A stretch of DNA of 64,000 nt, taken from NCBI RefSeq assembly GCF_016110345.1, contig NZ_AP019011.1:806001-870000 (forward strand), in the 5' to 3' direction. The translations under genes were made by a program, and so were the position numbers. Each line of letters starts with the position of its first letter. The first letter of the stretch is position 1. The notes beneath the pieces are model-generated. The model searched no databases, was not told where the DNA came from, and saw only the letters and a list, made by a program, of their open reading frames with translations. Of this stretch, positions 53,683 through 62,187 are shown one piece after another. This DNA is from Fluviibacter phosphoraccumulans. GTDB lineage: Bacteria > Pseudomonadota > Gammaproteobacteria > Burkholderiales > Rhodocyclaceae.

Positions 53683-54867
53683 ATGGTTACTCTTAAACAT
53701 AGAGACGTCTTAATTAATTATGTGGAAGATGCTGTAGAAAAATTCACAACTCTGTATTTAGAAAAGTGTGAGGACGGGTTTCCGCAAGACGTAGCTAAAA
53801 AAATTTGTCTGCATGAAGTTAGTTCAGCAGTGATAGCGAAGTTAGAAGACGAGCGAGAACTTCAGAGTTCAGTATCGCGAATGATTCAATCAGAAAACGG
53901 TTCTTCTTCGTTTAACCCCAATGTCATAGCCCAAAAGTTGATCAATAAGGGCTTCGTTACTGGTAGTGGCGAAATTGCAGTGAGTTGGTTAGAAAAAGTT
54001 TTAGATACAAAACAAGCAGCAGGCATATCCGTTATGGCTATATGGGGGGTGAGGGTAGATCGCGCTGTTCGGCTTGGGAATAGAGTTTTGTTGGTTCCCA
54101 TAAATGAACTTCCAGATTCATATCAAAAAAGATGGCTTTTGGAAACGGATTGGCTGCAATCTAAAGTCAATTCGGTTTCATCGCCATTTATGGAGGCTCC
54201 GACGGCCGCCCTGATGGTTGATGCAGTTGTTGAGCCCTTGTTTATTGATATCGGAAATAATACCAAGCCCAATAATACCTGGGAGTTGAATCAAGAGCTG
54301 CTTGATGATGCACGGCTTGGGCTATCTATGCTAGGGCCGTGTGCTCCATTGCAGGCATATAGTTGGTTTAATTTCGTTGATTCCGATATAGCGGAGGCCC
54401 AGCTTGGGGCTGCAAGAAGCTCTACTCATATTGAAATCATGCCACTTAGGATTGCGGAATCAGGTCCTTTGGATGTGGACTTGGCTTCAAGTTTGGTTGG
54501 TAAATACCTGTCGCTGGAAGGTAACGACAAGCAACGACTTAAGCTTGCGCTAGATCGACTCAATCAAGGATTGCGCCGATTCAAGCCTGGCGATCAGGCT
54601 ATGGAAATTTCTATTGCACTAGAAACATTATTGGCTGATGGAGGAACTGAGAATACCTATAAGATTGGATTAAGAGCTGCGATACTCCTTGGAGGAGATG
54701 GGGAGGCCATGTTGCGAAACCGGGCTATTGTCGGTGGTGCTTATGTTATGCGTAGCGCACTTGTACATAGCGGAGCGGTGCCAACTGAGATAAAAGTTCC
54801 TCGGCTTGGAAAATTACCTGCCTGCGAAGTAGCAAGACGTGCAGCAAGTATATGTAGTCCGCACTGA
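53683..54867 (+). pseudogene. ApeA-like HEPN protein, 3' end cut off by IS5 insertion
   Basis: As it stands it codes 394 residues. The C-terminal third matches ApeA-type HEPN proteins, with ALDRLNQGLRRFKPGDQAMEISIALETLLADG, KIGLRAAILLGG and the RNase motif R-x4-H as R357 to H362 (RSALVH). The last two residues and stop come from the insertion sequence. Joining 54856 to 56349 across the target duplication restores the frame for 32 more codons to TAA at 56447-56449, total 424 residues. The HEPN motif is upstream of the break, so a shortened product might still work. Confidence 0.85.
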
Positions 54868-56342
54868 ATAACCTACGAAGCCCAGTATTTGTAGGGCATT
54901 GAAGCCTGAAACCGATGTCTGTCATTGCAAGAAATGAGATACTTCCGTATCGAATTCTTGCAAATATTGCCGGGGTTTTATGGGTCCAAAGCAGGTAGTG
55001 CCACAAAGCGGCGCGTTGTTTCAGCAAACGCTCCTTGAGATGATTAACGTCAAACATCCGCTGGTCAAACTCGCTGACGTCATCGACTGGGAAGAGATTG
55101 AACGCACCTTTGGTGGCCACTTTGTATCCAGTACCGGCCGACCAGCACTGCGCCCCCGGCTCGTCGCTGGGCTGCTTTACCTGCAGCACGCCTATGACTG
55201 CTCCGATGAAGTCATCATCAACACCTGGGTCGAGAACCCCTACGTCCAGTACTTCACCGGAGAAACCTACTTTCAAACCGAATCCCCCCTGGATTCATCC
55301 AGTCTCACTCGCTGGCGCAAGCGCATTGGTGAAGAAGGGGTGGAAACCCTGCTCATGGTCAGCATTAATGCCGCCCGTAAGCTCGGCATGATGAAAGCGG
55401 CCAGCGCCGACCGCATCATCGTTGACACCACCGTCATGCCTAAAGCCATTGCTCACCCGACCGACAGCCGTCTCCTTGAGAAGAGCCGTGAGCATCTGGT
55501 CAAACTGGCCGCTGAACATGGCATCCCTTTGCGCCAGAACTACAATCGGGAAGCCCCGCGCCTTGCTGCCCAGGCCGGTCGTTATGCGCATGCCCGACAG
55601 TTCAAACGCATGCACAAAGCCGTCCGCACCCTCAAGACACGGGTAGGCCGCGTATACCGTGAGATCGAACGCAAGATCGAAGCCATCCCCGCCGCCGAAC
55701 AAAGCCGGGCCCAAGACCTGCTGCACTGGGTTAACCGCATCCTGACCCAGAAGACCAAAGACAAGAACAAGCTTTACGCCTTGCATGCACCGGAAGTGGA
55801 ATGCATCTCTAAGGGCAAAGCCCGAACCCCCTATGAATTCGGTGTCAAAGTCAGTATTGCCACCACCCTCAAAGAGAACATCGTCGTTGGCATGCGCTCC
55901 ATGCCAGGTAATCCCTACGACGGCCATACCCTGGAAGAAACCATTGAACAGGTCAGTATCCTGACCAATCGCAAGCCCACCACAGTGATTGTGGACAAAG
56001 GCTACCGGGGAATTGAAATCCCCGATGTCCGCATACTTCGCTCAGGGCAAAAGCGTGGCATTACAAGAACCCTCTACAAGATGATCAAACGACGCAGTGC
56101 CATTGAACCGATCATCGGTCACATGAAGATGGACGGCAGACTTAACCGAAATCCGCTCAAAGGGGCGCTCGATGACGCACTGCATGCCGTTCTCTGTGGT
56201 GCCGGCCATAATATCCGCCTACTGCTCAAGAAGCTGCGGCTTCTTTGCGCCGAAATCCGGCAATGGATTCTGGCGCTTCTATCTCAAACTAACCAACCGC
56301 TACGAGCCGCCTGAGGAAAATTCAGAGTTATTCAGCACGGAC
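54857..56342 (+). mobile_element. IS5-family insertion sequence, 1486 bp
   Basis: Inverted repeats GTCCGYRCTGAATAAC (left 54857-54872, right 56327-56342) differ at two bases. TATGTA occurs directly outside both ends (54851-54856 and 56343-56348) as the target duplication; the next base G also matches, so the duplication could be seven. Intact duplication and an undamaged transposase point to a recent insertion. The element interrupts the HEPN gene. Confidence 0.9.
54980..56314 (+). CDS. IS5-family transposase
   Basis: 444 residues. The opening with HPLVKLADVIDWEEIERTFGG and RPRLVAGLLYLQHAYDCSDE is the DUF772 domain; the DDE domain follows with VDTTVMPKAIAHPTDSRLL, VDKGYRGIEIP and the IEPIIGHMKMDGRLNRNPLKG segment. 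Full length with no stop. It accounts for nearly all of the element. Confidence 0.93.
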   Translation: MGPKQVVPQSGALFQQTLLEMINVKHPLVKLADVIDWEEIERTFGGHFVSSTGRPALRPRLVAGLLYLQHAYDCSDEVIINTWVENPYVQYFTGETYFQTESPLDSSSLTRWRKRIGEEGVETLLMVSINAARKLGMMKAASADRIIVDTTVMPKAIAHPTDSRLLEKSREHLVKLAAEHGIPLRQNYNREAPRLAAQAGRYAHARQFKRMHKAVRTLKTRVGRVYREIERKIEAIPAAEQSRAQDLLHWVNRILTQKTKDKNKLYALHAPEVECISKGKARTPYEFGVKVSIATTLKENIVVGMRSMPGNPYDGHTLEETIEQVSILTNRKPTTVIVDKGYRGIEIPDVRILRSGQKRGITRTLYKMIKRRSAIEPIIGHMKMDGRLNRNPLKGALDDALHAVLCGAGHNIRLLLKKLRLLCAEIRQWILALLSQTNQPLRAA

Positions 56343-56348
56343 TATGTA

Positions 56349-56449
56349 GTGAAGTAATTCAGAAGATCATCATTCGCGGCCATATCCCTGAATGGTTCGA
56401 ATATGAACTGCGGCCATGTGAAGAAAGTATGTCGTTAAAAATTTCTTAA
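56349..56449 (+). pseudogene. Detached 3' end of the ApeA-like HEPN gene
   Basis: Thirty-two codons plus TAA in frame with the gene on the far side of the IS5 element. It encodes a helical, acidic end containing HIPEWFEYELRPCEE. No start or ribosome site, so it is silent. Confidence 0.8.
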
Positions 56450-56534
56450 CGATCCTGCTCTGATGACATAAGTTTGTGTTGAGGCTGTTGTCAATTGTTC
56501 AGATAATGTGCTTTTAGGCTGGTGTAGAGATTCG

Positions 56535-57152
56535 ATGCCACAATTTAATATTTCTAATCTGATGAGTGCACAAATGAAGCCTAAAGCAAATTTTTGGATG
56601 AGATTCGTCGATTTTGCTTCCTTTGAGTGGTTTATGTCTCCACGGCTACCCAACGGTGGTGCCGCCGTTTTGGCTCGAACTTTATGTATTTCTATTGAAT
56701 TTCTAGCTCTAACAATAGCTTTATGGAACTTGATTGACCCTGAACGGACAGGTTGCCCTTCATGGTTTGAGCTTCGCAAGCAATTAATTAGCATTGCACC
56801 TGGGATCGCCGCAGCAACTGGGGCGATATATGTCGCGCTATACGCGCGCTTTACTTCGCAGTGGAATTATCTCGCAAGTCTATATAATCAAATTAAGGAG
56901 TCTGAGATTCTTATGCCGAGAAATTCGGCGAGTAGAAAGCGTATGGCAGAGTGGAAGGCAGGGTATATTGAAGACGCGAAGGAGCTACATCTTCACACCA
57001 AGCCAATTATCGCTGGGATTATTCATTTTTGGAGTCAGCAACAGGGCGTCAAAGAGGCATTTATCACTGGCGTTCCTAATGGTGAATGGCGCTGGAAGAC
57101 ATTGCAAGAAGATGTAACCTTAGCTTGTCAGGTCGCAAAGGCAAGGTATTAG
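56535..57152 (+). CDS. Two-helix membrane protein of the island, unknown
   Basis: 205 residues from the ATG at 56535. Two hydrophobic segments (about 46-66 and 84-106) and a polar C-terminal part with ASLYNQIKESEI, RMAEWKAGYIEDAKELHLH and a Trp-rich end. The overall shape resembles small membrane partners of defence effectors, but the family is not recognised. It ends 16 bases ahead of the DUF4209 gene, so the two are probably one operon. Confidence 0.65.
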   Translation: MPQFNISNLMSAQMKPKANFWMRFVDFASFEWFMSPRLPNGGAAVLARTLCISIEFLALTIALWNLIDPERTGCPSWFELRKQLISIAPGIAAATGAIYVALYARFTSQWNYLASLYNQIKESEILMPRNSASRKRMAEWKAGYIEDAKELHLHTKPIIAGIIHFWSQQQGVKEAFITGVPNGEWRWKTLQEDVTLACQVAKARY

Positions 57153-57168
57153 TTTTTTGGAGCAGCTA

Positions 57169-59037
57169 ATGCGAATTGACTGGCGAATCATAAATAGTGT
57201 GACGCTGACGTCCATTGATTTGGACGCTTTGCTCCAGAACGCTCAGCGATTTGATTGCAGTACTTTTCAAACCGAAATTTCACGGCTGGAGCGAGAAGAG
57301 GCTTGTTGGACCCCAGAACAACGTGAATGTTTGCGTTTTGTTAGTGCCATATTGACGATGGTGCTTCGCGCCGACAACGCGACTGAGCCATTTGGGCCGA
57401 TGTTCGTAATAGATGGTCAGCGAAGTGCCATTCCTACAGATTTTCCTAAAGAAAAACTCAAAGAATTGGAGCCCTGGGCAATGTCTTTGAGTGACCCGGA
57501 ACTTCGTGCTCGGTTCCTAGATGTGCTTTGGATACAGACTAAATCCTTTCTTGCTGCCAAAGCAGCTGTTGAAGCTTACATTGCATCAGCACTTAGGCTG
57601 GAAGATCCGAAGGAATGGCCTTCATGCCATAAACGGTTAGAGCGTGCGGTGCGACTCGCAGCGAGTTTGGGGCGGGGCAGCGCTGATCTGAAGGTTCAAG
57701 TCCTGACTGAGATAGAAGCCATGCTACAACGGCACCGTGGCAAGGATCCACTTTATCTGACTTTACGGCTTATCAGATTGTTGCTTGAGTTTAAATACGG
57801 TAGTGATAGCCAATTTGCGGAATTCGCCAATGTGGCAGCAGTAGCAGCAGAGGGCTCGCAGGATTTCTGGAGGGCGAAAGACTATTACCAGGCCGAAGCT
57901 GACTGCCATCGAGCTGGAGAAAACAAAGATAGTGAAACTGAAGCTCTACGCTGTTCGGCTGAATGCCTAGTCAAAGAGGCAGAACTAGCTAGAAGCCAAG
58001 CTGGGCGTGGAGCCATAGCCGCTGCTGCAATCTTGTCGGACGCTGTGGAGGCAATGCGCCAGCTGCCTGGCGGAAAGGATCGTGCTGCTGAACTGCATGA
58101 AATGCTACTAAATTTGCAGCGTGAGTCAACAACTGAGTTGAAGTCGATCTCCAAAAGCTTCGATGCGAGTGAATTGGTACATGCTGCACTGGCTGCTGTG
58201 AGAGATAGACCTATTAGTGACGCGATTTATACCTTGTCCACTATCGTAAGCCCACCTTCGATAGCGAAACTGAAGCAGGAGGTTAAAGATCAGGCGCGTG
58301 TTGCGATATTCGGCAGTTTGATTACCAGTGAGGTACTGAACTCGCGTGGCCGGGTTGTTGCAAGAGCTCCCGCTCTGGAGGCAGGAGTTGATGACCTTAA
58401 ACATGATGGCTTGCGATGGCGCATGTATCGCCATGCACGCTTAGGCAGAAGCTTAAGTGTACAGGCAACCATCAACCCAGCGAGATTAGAAATTCTTGCC
58501 TCACATGCTCCAGACCGGCTTGATCTCGCAAGCTTGATTCAACACAGCCCATGGATTCCAGATGGTCATGCAGAGAGTGTCCTCCGTGCGCTGGTGGCCG
58601 GCTTCCAAGGAGACATGTTGGTTGCTGCACATTTGGTACCTCCTCAACTTGAGGCGCTTGTGCGCCATGTGGTCGAAACACTCGGTGGTAATACCTCCAT
58701 GCTGGAGCCTGGAGGGGTGCAACCGGAGCGCTCTCTGGGCGCGATGCTGGAAACTGCGGAAGCGTCACAGGCTTTCGGTGAGGATGGCATCTTTGAGTTG
58801 CAGGATCTGCTTGTTGATCCCTTGGGAGCTAACCTCCGAAACGAAGTGGCGCATGGGCTTATTGATGACTCTGGTCTTTTCGGAACAGATGTATTGTATG
58901 CGTGGTGGCTGTTACTTAGGTACTGCGTATTGACGTCAAAAATGATAGAGCGAAGCCACTCGGTGTCACATTCACCCAGTACGCCAGATGATGCATCGGT
59001 TACGCATGACACTAAGAGCAGCTCTGCTTTAGGCTGA
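57169..59037 (+). CDS. Large DUF4209 / HEPN-like protein
   Basis: 622 residues, helical throughout. The C-terminal ~90 residues (GEDGIFELQDLLVDPLGANLRNEVAHGLID) match DUF4209, whose R-x4-H motif (R557 to H562, RNEVAHG) is that of HEPN RNases. The first ~450 residues are helical repeats, with YYQAEADCHRAGENKDSETEALRCSAECLVKEA resembling TPR-like packing. Probably a toxin or immunity effector; that is inference from the domain and the surroundings. An ATG at 57169 is preferred to the TTG at 57157. Confidence 0.8.
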   Translation: MRIDWRIINSVTLTSIDLDALLQNAQRFDCSTFQTEISRLEREEACWTPEQRECLRFVSAILTMVLRADNATEPFGPMFVIDGQRSAIPTDFPKEKLKELEPWAMSLSDPELRARFLDVLWIQTKSFLAAKAAVEAYIASALRLEDPKEWPSCHKRLERAVRLAASLGRGSADLKVQVLTEIEAMLQRHRGKDPLYLTLRLIRLLLEFKYGSDSQFAEFANVAAVAAEGSQDFWRAKDYYQAEADCHRAGENKDSETEALRCSAECLVKEAELARSQAGRGAIAAAAILSDAVEAMRQLPGGKDRAAELHEMLLNLQRESTTELKSISKSFDASELVHAALAAVRDRPISDAIYTLSTIVSPPSIAKLKQEVKDQARVAIFGSLITSEVLNSRGRVVARAPALEAGVDDLKHDGLRWRMYRHARLGRSLSVQATINPARLEILASHAPDRLDLASLIQHSPWIPDGHAESVLRALVAGFQGDMLVAAHLVPPQLEALVRHVVETLGGNTSMLEPGGVQPERSLGAMLETAEASQAFGEDGIFELQDLLVDPLGANLRNEVAHGLIDDSGLFGTDVLYAWWLLLRYCVLTSKMIERSHSVSHSPSTPDDASVTHDTKSSSALG

Positions 59038-59133
59038 ATCTAGGTTTAGTGTTTGTAACAAAACATGCATTCCTGCGGGCTAGGGGGCGGCGAATCCCCC
59101 GCATAGATGGCGTTCTTTTCGAATGCCTTGGTC

Positions 59134-59288
59134 TGAAAAATATTTCTTGTGTTCCTGCACCAGATCCTTCCTTGTTTCAACCGGGTTTTCTTGTTGCATT
59201 CCTTATATCGCCAGCCTTTGAAGGCGATATGCGCAAAGGGATTTGTGTGATTCTTTTGATTTCCTGCCGTATTCTGTAAATACAAAAC
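59134..59288 (+). repeat. Upstream regulatory module, copy B
   Basis: A diverged copy of 50214-50369, directly ahead of the replication-relaxation-like gene. The longest exact shared run includes CTTGTTGCATTCCTTATA. The left flank 59038-59133 contains a GGGGG/CCCCC hairpin at about 59083-59100 and no gene. Confidence 0.6.
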
Positions 59289-59323
59289 CTTAATTTCGAT
59301 GGTTTCTGAATGAAGGTAGAAAG

Positions 59324-60238
59324 ATGGGATACGCAGATCTGGATAGTCCAATTCGGCGCAAGGCAACTCTTTTGAAATGGCTCAGAGAGTTTGGCTTCAC
59401 AACAACAGACATTGTTCGTTGTGTTGGCATCACCCACACCGACCTGACGCAGTACAGGCGTGAAGATCTAATTCATAGCGTCAAAAGATTCTGGCGACCT
59501 TTACGGGGGAGGAAGCCTTCACCGATCTGGGTCTGGCGTTTGACCAAACAGGGTTGCCGTCTAGCCAATCAAAACCCAGAAAATATGAAATGCCGATTGC
59601 CGTTTGATAAACCTTTGCCCGTAAGAACACTCGCACACGATCTCATCACCCAGGCCGCAGTCATTATCGAATACGAGCTTTGGGCAGCCAAGAAAGGAGG
59701 TCGAGTGTCGGGAACCACCCAGGTAGAAGTCGAGGGTGAACTATTCCGCCCAGACGCCATTATTGATACGAAGCATGGCCGGACCTACATCGAAGTCGAA
59801 AAATCCAGTTCAATAAAGCGTCGTAACAAAGGCTTGGTGCCAGAACTCTCTGCCCATCTCTTCTACAAAAAGCTGGATTACCTCACCCGAAGTGGCGACG
59901 TAATTGTCTGGCTGTGGACTCGAAAGCAAGCCGAAGACCTCGCATACTGGGTTGACGTTTACGCGCAAGAAGGCCGCCCCTATAAAGACGTTGGCTATAC
60001 GAAGATCGCCGGTGGCCGGATGTTGTCCTGCTTTGGGGAAGCCGTTTGGCAGGGTAAGGGGGAGGTTAGTTATCATTGGGTGCAGCAGGATGAAAACGAT
60101 TATGGCCCATCCGGTATCTGGCAGGTCTTACCTCATCCGAATCCACGGTTTCGGGCAGGGCAGGAGCCAGACAAAATCAGGCTTAACTTGCCTAAACAGC
60201 GCCCAAAGAGGGTTGTTTCACCCGGGAGTCCCGGGTAA
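59324..60238 (+). CDS. Replication-relaxation (MobC-like) family protein
   Basis: 304 residues. N-terminal winged-helix region (ATLLKWLREFGFTTTDIVRCVGITHTDLTQY; WRLTKQGCRLA) and a C-terminal domain with LFRPDAIIDTKHGRTYIEVEKSSSIKRR, which resembles the degenerate PD-(D/E)xK fold of Replic_Relax proteins from conjugative plasmids and ICEs. RPD and EVEK would be the remnant active site. Its presence suggests this part of the island came from a mobilisable element; no relaxase is in view. Confidence 0.65.
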   Translation: MGYADLDSPIRRKATLLKWLREFGFTTTDIVRCVGITHTDLTQYRREDLIHSVKRFWRPLRGRKPSPIWVWRLTKQGCRLANQNPENMKCRLPFDKPLPVRTLAHDLITQAAVIIEYELWAAKKGGRVSGTTQVEVEGELFRPDAIIDTKHGRTYIEVEKSSSIKRRNKGLVPELSAHLFYKKLDYLTRSGDVIVWLWTRKQAEDLAYWVDVYAQEGRPYKDVGYTKIAGGRMLSCFGEAVWQGKGEVSYHWVQQDENDYGPSGIWQVLPHPNPRFRAGQEPDKIRLNLPKQRPKRVVSPGSPG

Positions 60239-60811
60239 AACAACCTGCAAGTTGCCATGGCGCTGAAACTACACACTTCGCAACAGCAATGCTGTTTCTG
60301 CGCAAGGGAGCAGTGCTCCCTCTTGCCGGCGTCTCCGACGCGCGCGCAAAGCAAAAATCCTGCCCCCTTCCCCAACAACCACCATCGCTACGCTCGGTCG
60401 TTGCCGGGGACCCCTCGGGGCCAGCTGCGCTCGGCGTCGGCTTCGCCTTTGCCAAGCTTGGTCTTCGCTACGTTCGACTCTTTTTACTTTGTGCGCGCGT
60501 CTTCGTATCGCTCGACGGGCAGCCACTTAACCCCTTCTTTTTCTTTGCTACGCCGCAGAAAAAAGTGGGGACCCCGGTGGCTGAAGAACCGGCCTATGGT
60601 TGTCGCTGACCCTTTCTTTTCCTGTGCCAGGAAAAGCAGGGAACCCGGCGACTCGGTCCAAACAACTTATGTTAGCTATTTGAAGAAGTAATCCATTGTT
60701 CTGATAGCATTAAGCGATCAGGCTACATGTATTGACTATGGCTATTTCTACCGGAAATCGATCGTTTTGTCAGAATCTCGATTTTCTCCAAGCGCCTAGA
60801 TTGGATTCATT
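60239..60811. other. Palindrome-rich noncoding tract
   Basis: 573 bases with no supportable gene. Perfect inverted repeats: AACAGCA-A-TGCTGTT (60282-60296), GGGAGCA-G-TGCTCCC (60306-60320), CCAAGCTTGG (60452-60461), TTTTTCT/AGAAAAA (60538-60563) and TTTTCCTG-TGC-CAGGAAAA (60617-60635). Base composition is shifted towards C and G-rich blocks compared with neighbours. Candidate origin of transfer, single-strand initiation site or other structured region; unproven. Confidence 0.45.
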
Positions 60812-61759
60812 TTGATTGACGAACTACTAAACAAACTCCGCTATAAATGTGAAGGCGCTGACATCGACTTCAAGTCAGCGCAGTACCGATTCAATAAAGG
60901 TTCAGAAGACACCAAAGGCGAGATCCTCAAAGACATTCTGGCGATAGCGAATGCATGGCGCGACGGCTCTGGGTACATTCTCTTGGGCTTCAAGGATCAG
61001 CGACCTCATCCGGCAGAAGTCGTTGGCATTTCTGAAAGCATCGACGATGCTCAGTTGCAACAGTTCGTTAACAGCAAGGTTAAGCCCAAACTAACGTTTA
61101 GCTACGAAGAACACGTTCACCAAGGCAAAACGGTTGCTTTGATCACCATCCCAAAGCAAAAGCGAACCTTTCATCTGACGCATGCCTATGGCAAGCTGAA
61201 AAGCAACGTTGTATACGTGCGACGTGGTAGTAGTACCGACGAAGCAGAGCCTCAAGAAATCCACGAGATGATGAAAGCAGATAGCGGGCAGGGCGACATG
61301 CGGTTGAGCCTATCTGTTTTAACGGACGGCAATGAAACTCTGCCTGAAACGCTTGAGCTTCGCTATTTACGGTTCACAGAACAATTTCCCGACTACAAGA
61401 CCCCTAAACGAGTTGAGGTTTTAACCAGCGCAGGGTTGGATCCGTATCAATGGTACGACAATGCAGACTACTGGCGCGAGTATGCAGATTACCTCAGTCT
61501 AAATGAGGCGTTAATTCAATTAAAGTTCGTCCTGTTGAATCGCTCAGCGATACAGCTCTCGAATGCAAAACTTGAGGTATTTGTGGAGCCAGCTGATGGC
61601 CAAGGCTACAAAATCCTTACCGGGACGAAATTGCCAGAAGAGCCACTGCGACAATCAACAAATTCCATGCTCCTCGATAGGTTATCTAAGCGCACATCCA
61701 AAAAAAGCTGTCAGCCCATTATGAATCGCCCCGGGTTTGGTGGAGGCTCCAACACTTGA
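60812..61759 (+). pseudogene. Schlafen AlbA_2-domain protein, truncated by IS3
   Basis: 315 codons as read, starting from a TTG. The AlbA_2 domain (about 10-150) is clear: CEGADIDFKSAQYRF, ILKDILAIANAWRDGSGYILLGFKDQ, KPKLTFSYEEH, YVRRGSSTDEAEPQEI. Such domains occur in DNA-binding and RNase-type Schlafen-like defence and regulatory proteins. Host sequence ends at 61721; the last 12 codons are the left end of an IS3 element, so the native C terminus is missing. The sequence after the IS does not obviously continue the frame. Confidence 0.75.
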
Positions 61760-61771
61760 GAGAATGGAGCC

Positions 61772-62098
61772 ATGAAGAAGAAACCGAATCAATTTACACA
61801 GGCAGATCGTGAACGAGCAGTGCGACTTGTCTTTGAGCAGCGCAATGACCACCCGTCGATGTGGGCAACCATAGAATCCATCGCCCCGATGATTGGCTGC
61901 GTGCCGCAAACTTTGCATGACTGGGTCCGCAAGCATGAAGTCGAACATGGTATGCGAGATGGCGTCACCCAGGCAGAGCGTGACCGGCTCAAAGCCCTTG
62001 AGCGCGAGGTCAAAGAATTACGCCGCGCCAATGAGATTCTCAAGTTGGCCAGCGCGTTTTTTGCCCAGGCGGAGCTCGACCGCCGATTCAAGTCCTGA
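61772..62098 (+). CDS. IS3-family transposase OrfA
   Basis: 108 residues. Helix-turn-helix (RAVRLVFEQRNDHPS, GCVPQTLHDWVRKHE) and zipper helix ending LKLASAFFAQAELDRRFKS, a typical IS3-family OrfA of the IS51-like type. A GTTTTTTG run at 62056-62063 in the FF codons is the likely -1 frameshift site to orfB. Confidence 0.92.
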   Translation: MKKKPNQFTQADRERAVRLVFEQRNDHPSMWATIESIAPMIGCVPQTLHDWVRKHEVEHGMRDGVTQAERDRLKALEREVKELRRANEILKLASAFFAQAELDRRFKS

Positions 62099-62187
62099 GA
62101 GCCTTCGTCGATCAGTATCGCGACACCTACGGGGTCGAGCCGATCTGCAAAGTCCTGCAGATTGCCCCATCGGGTTACCGCCGTCAT

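Noticed and set aside
60257..60691. Open frames of 106-144 codons in the palindrome-rich tract
   Set aside because: No ribosome sites, overlapping in several frames, and amino acid content is odd; better read as structured noncoding DNA. Not fully excluded.
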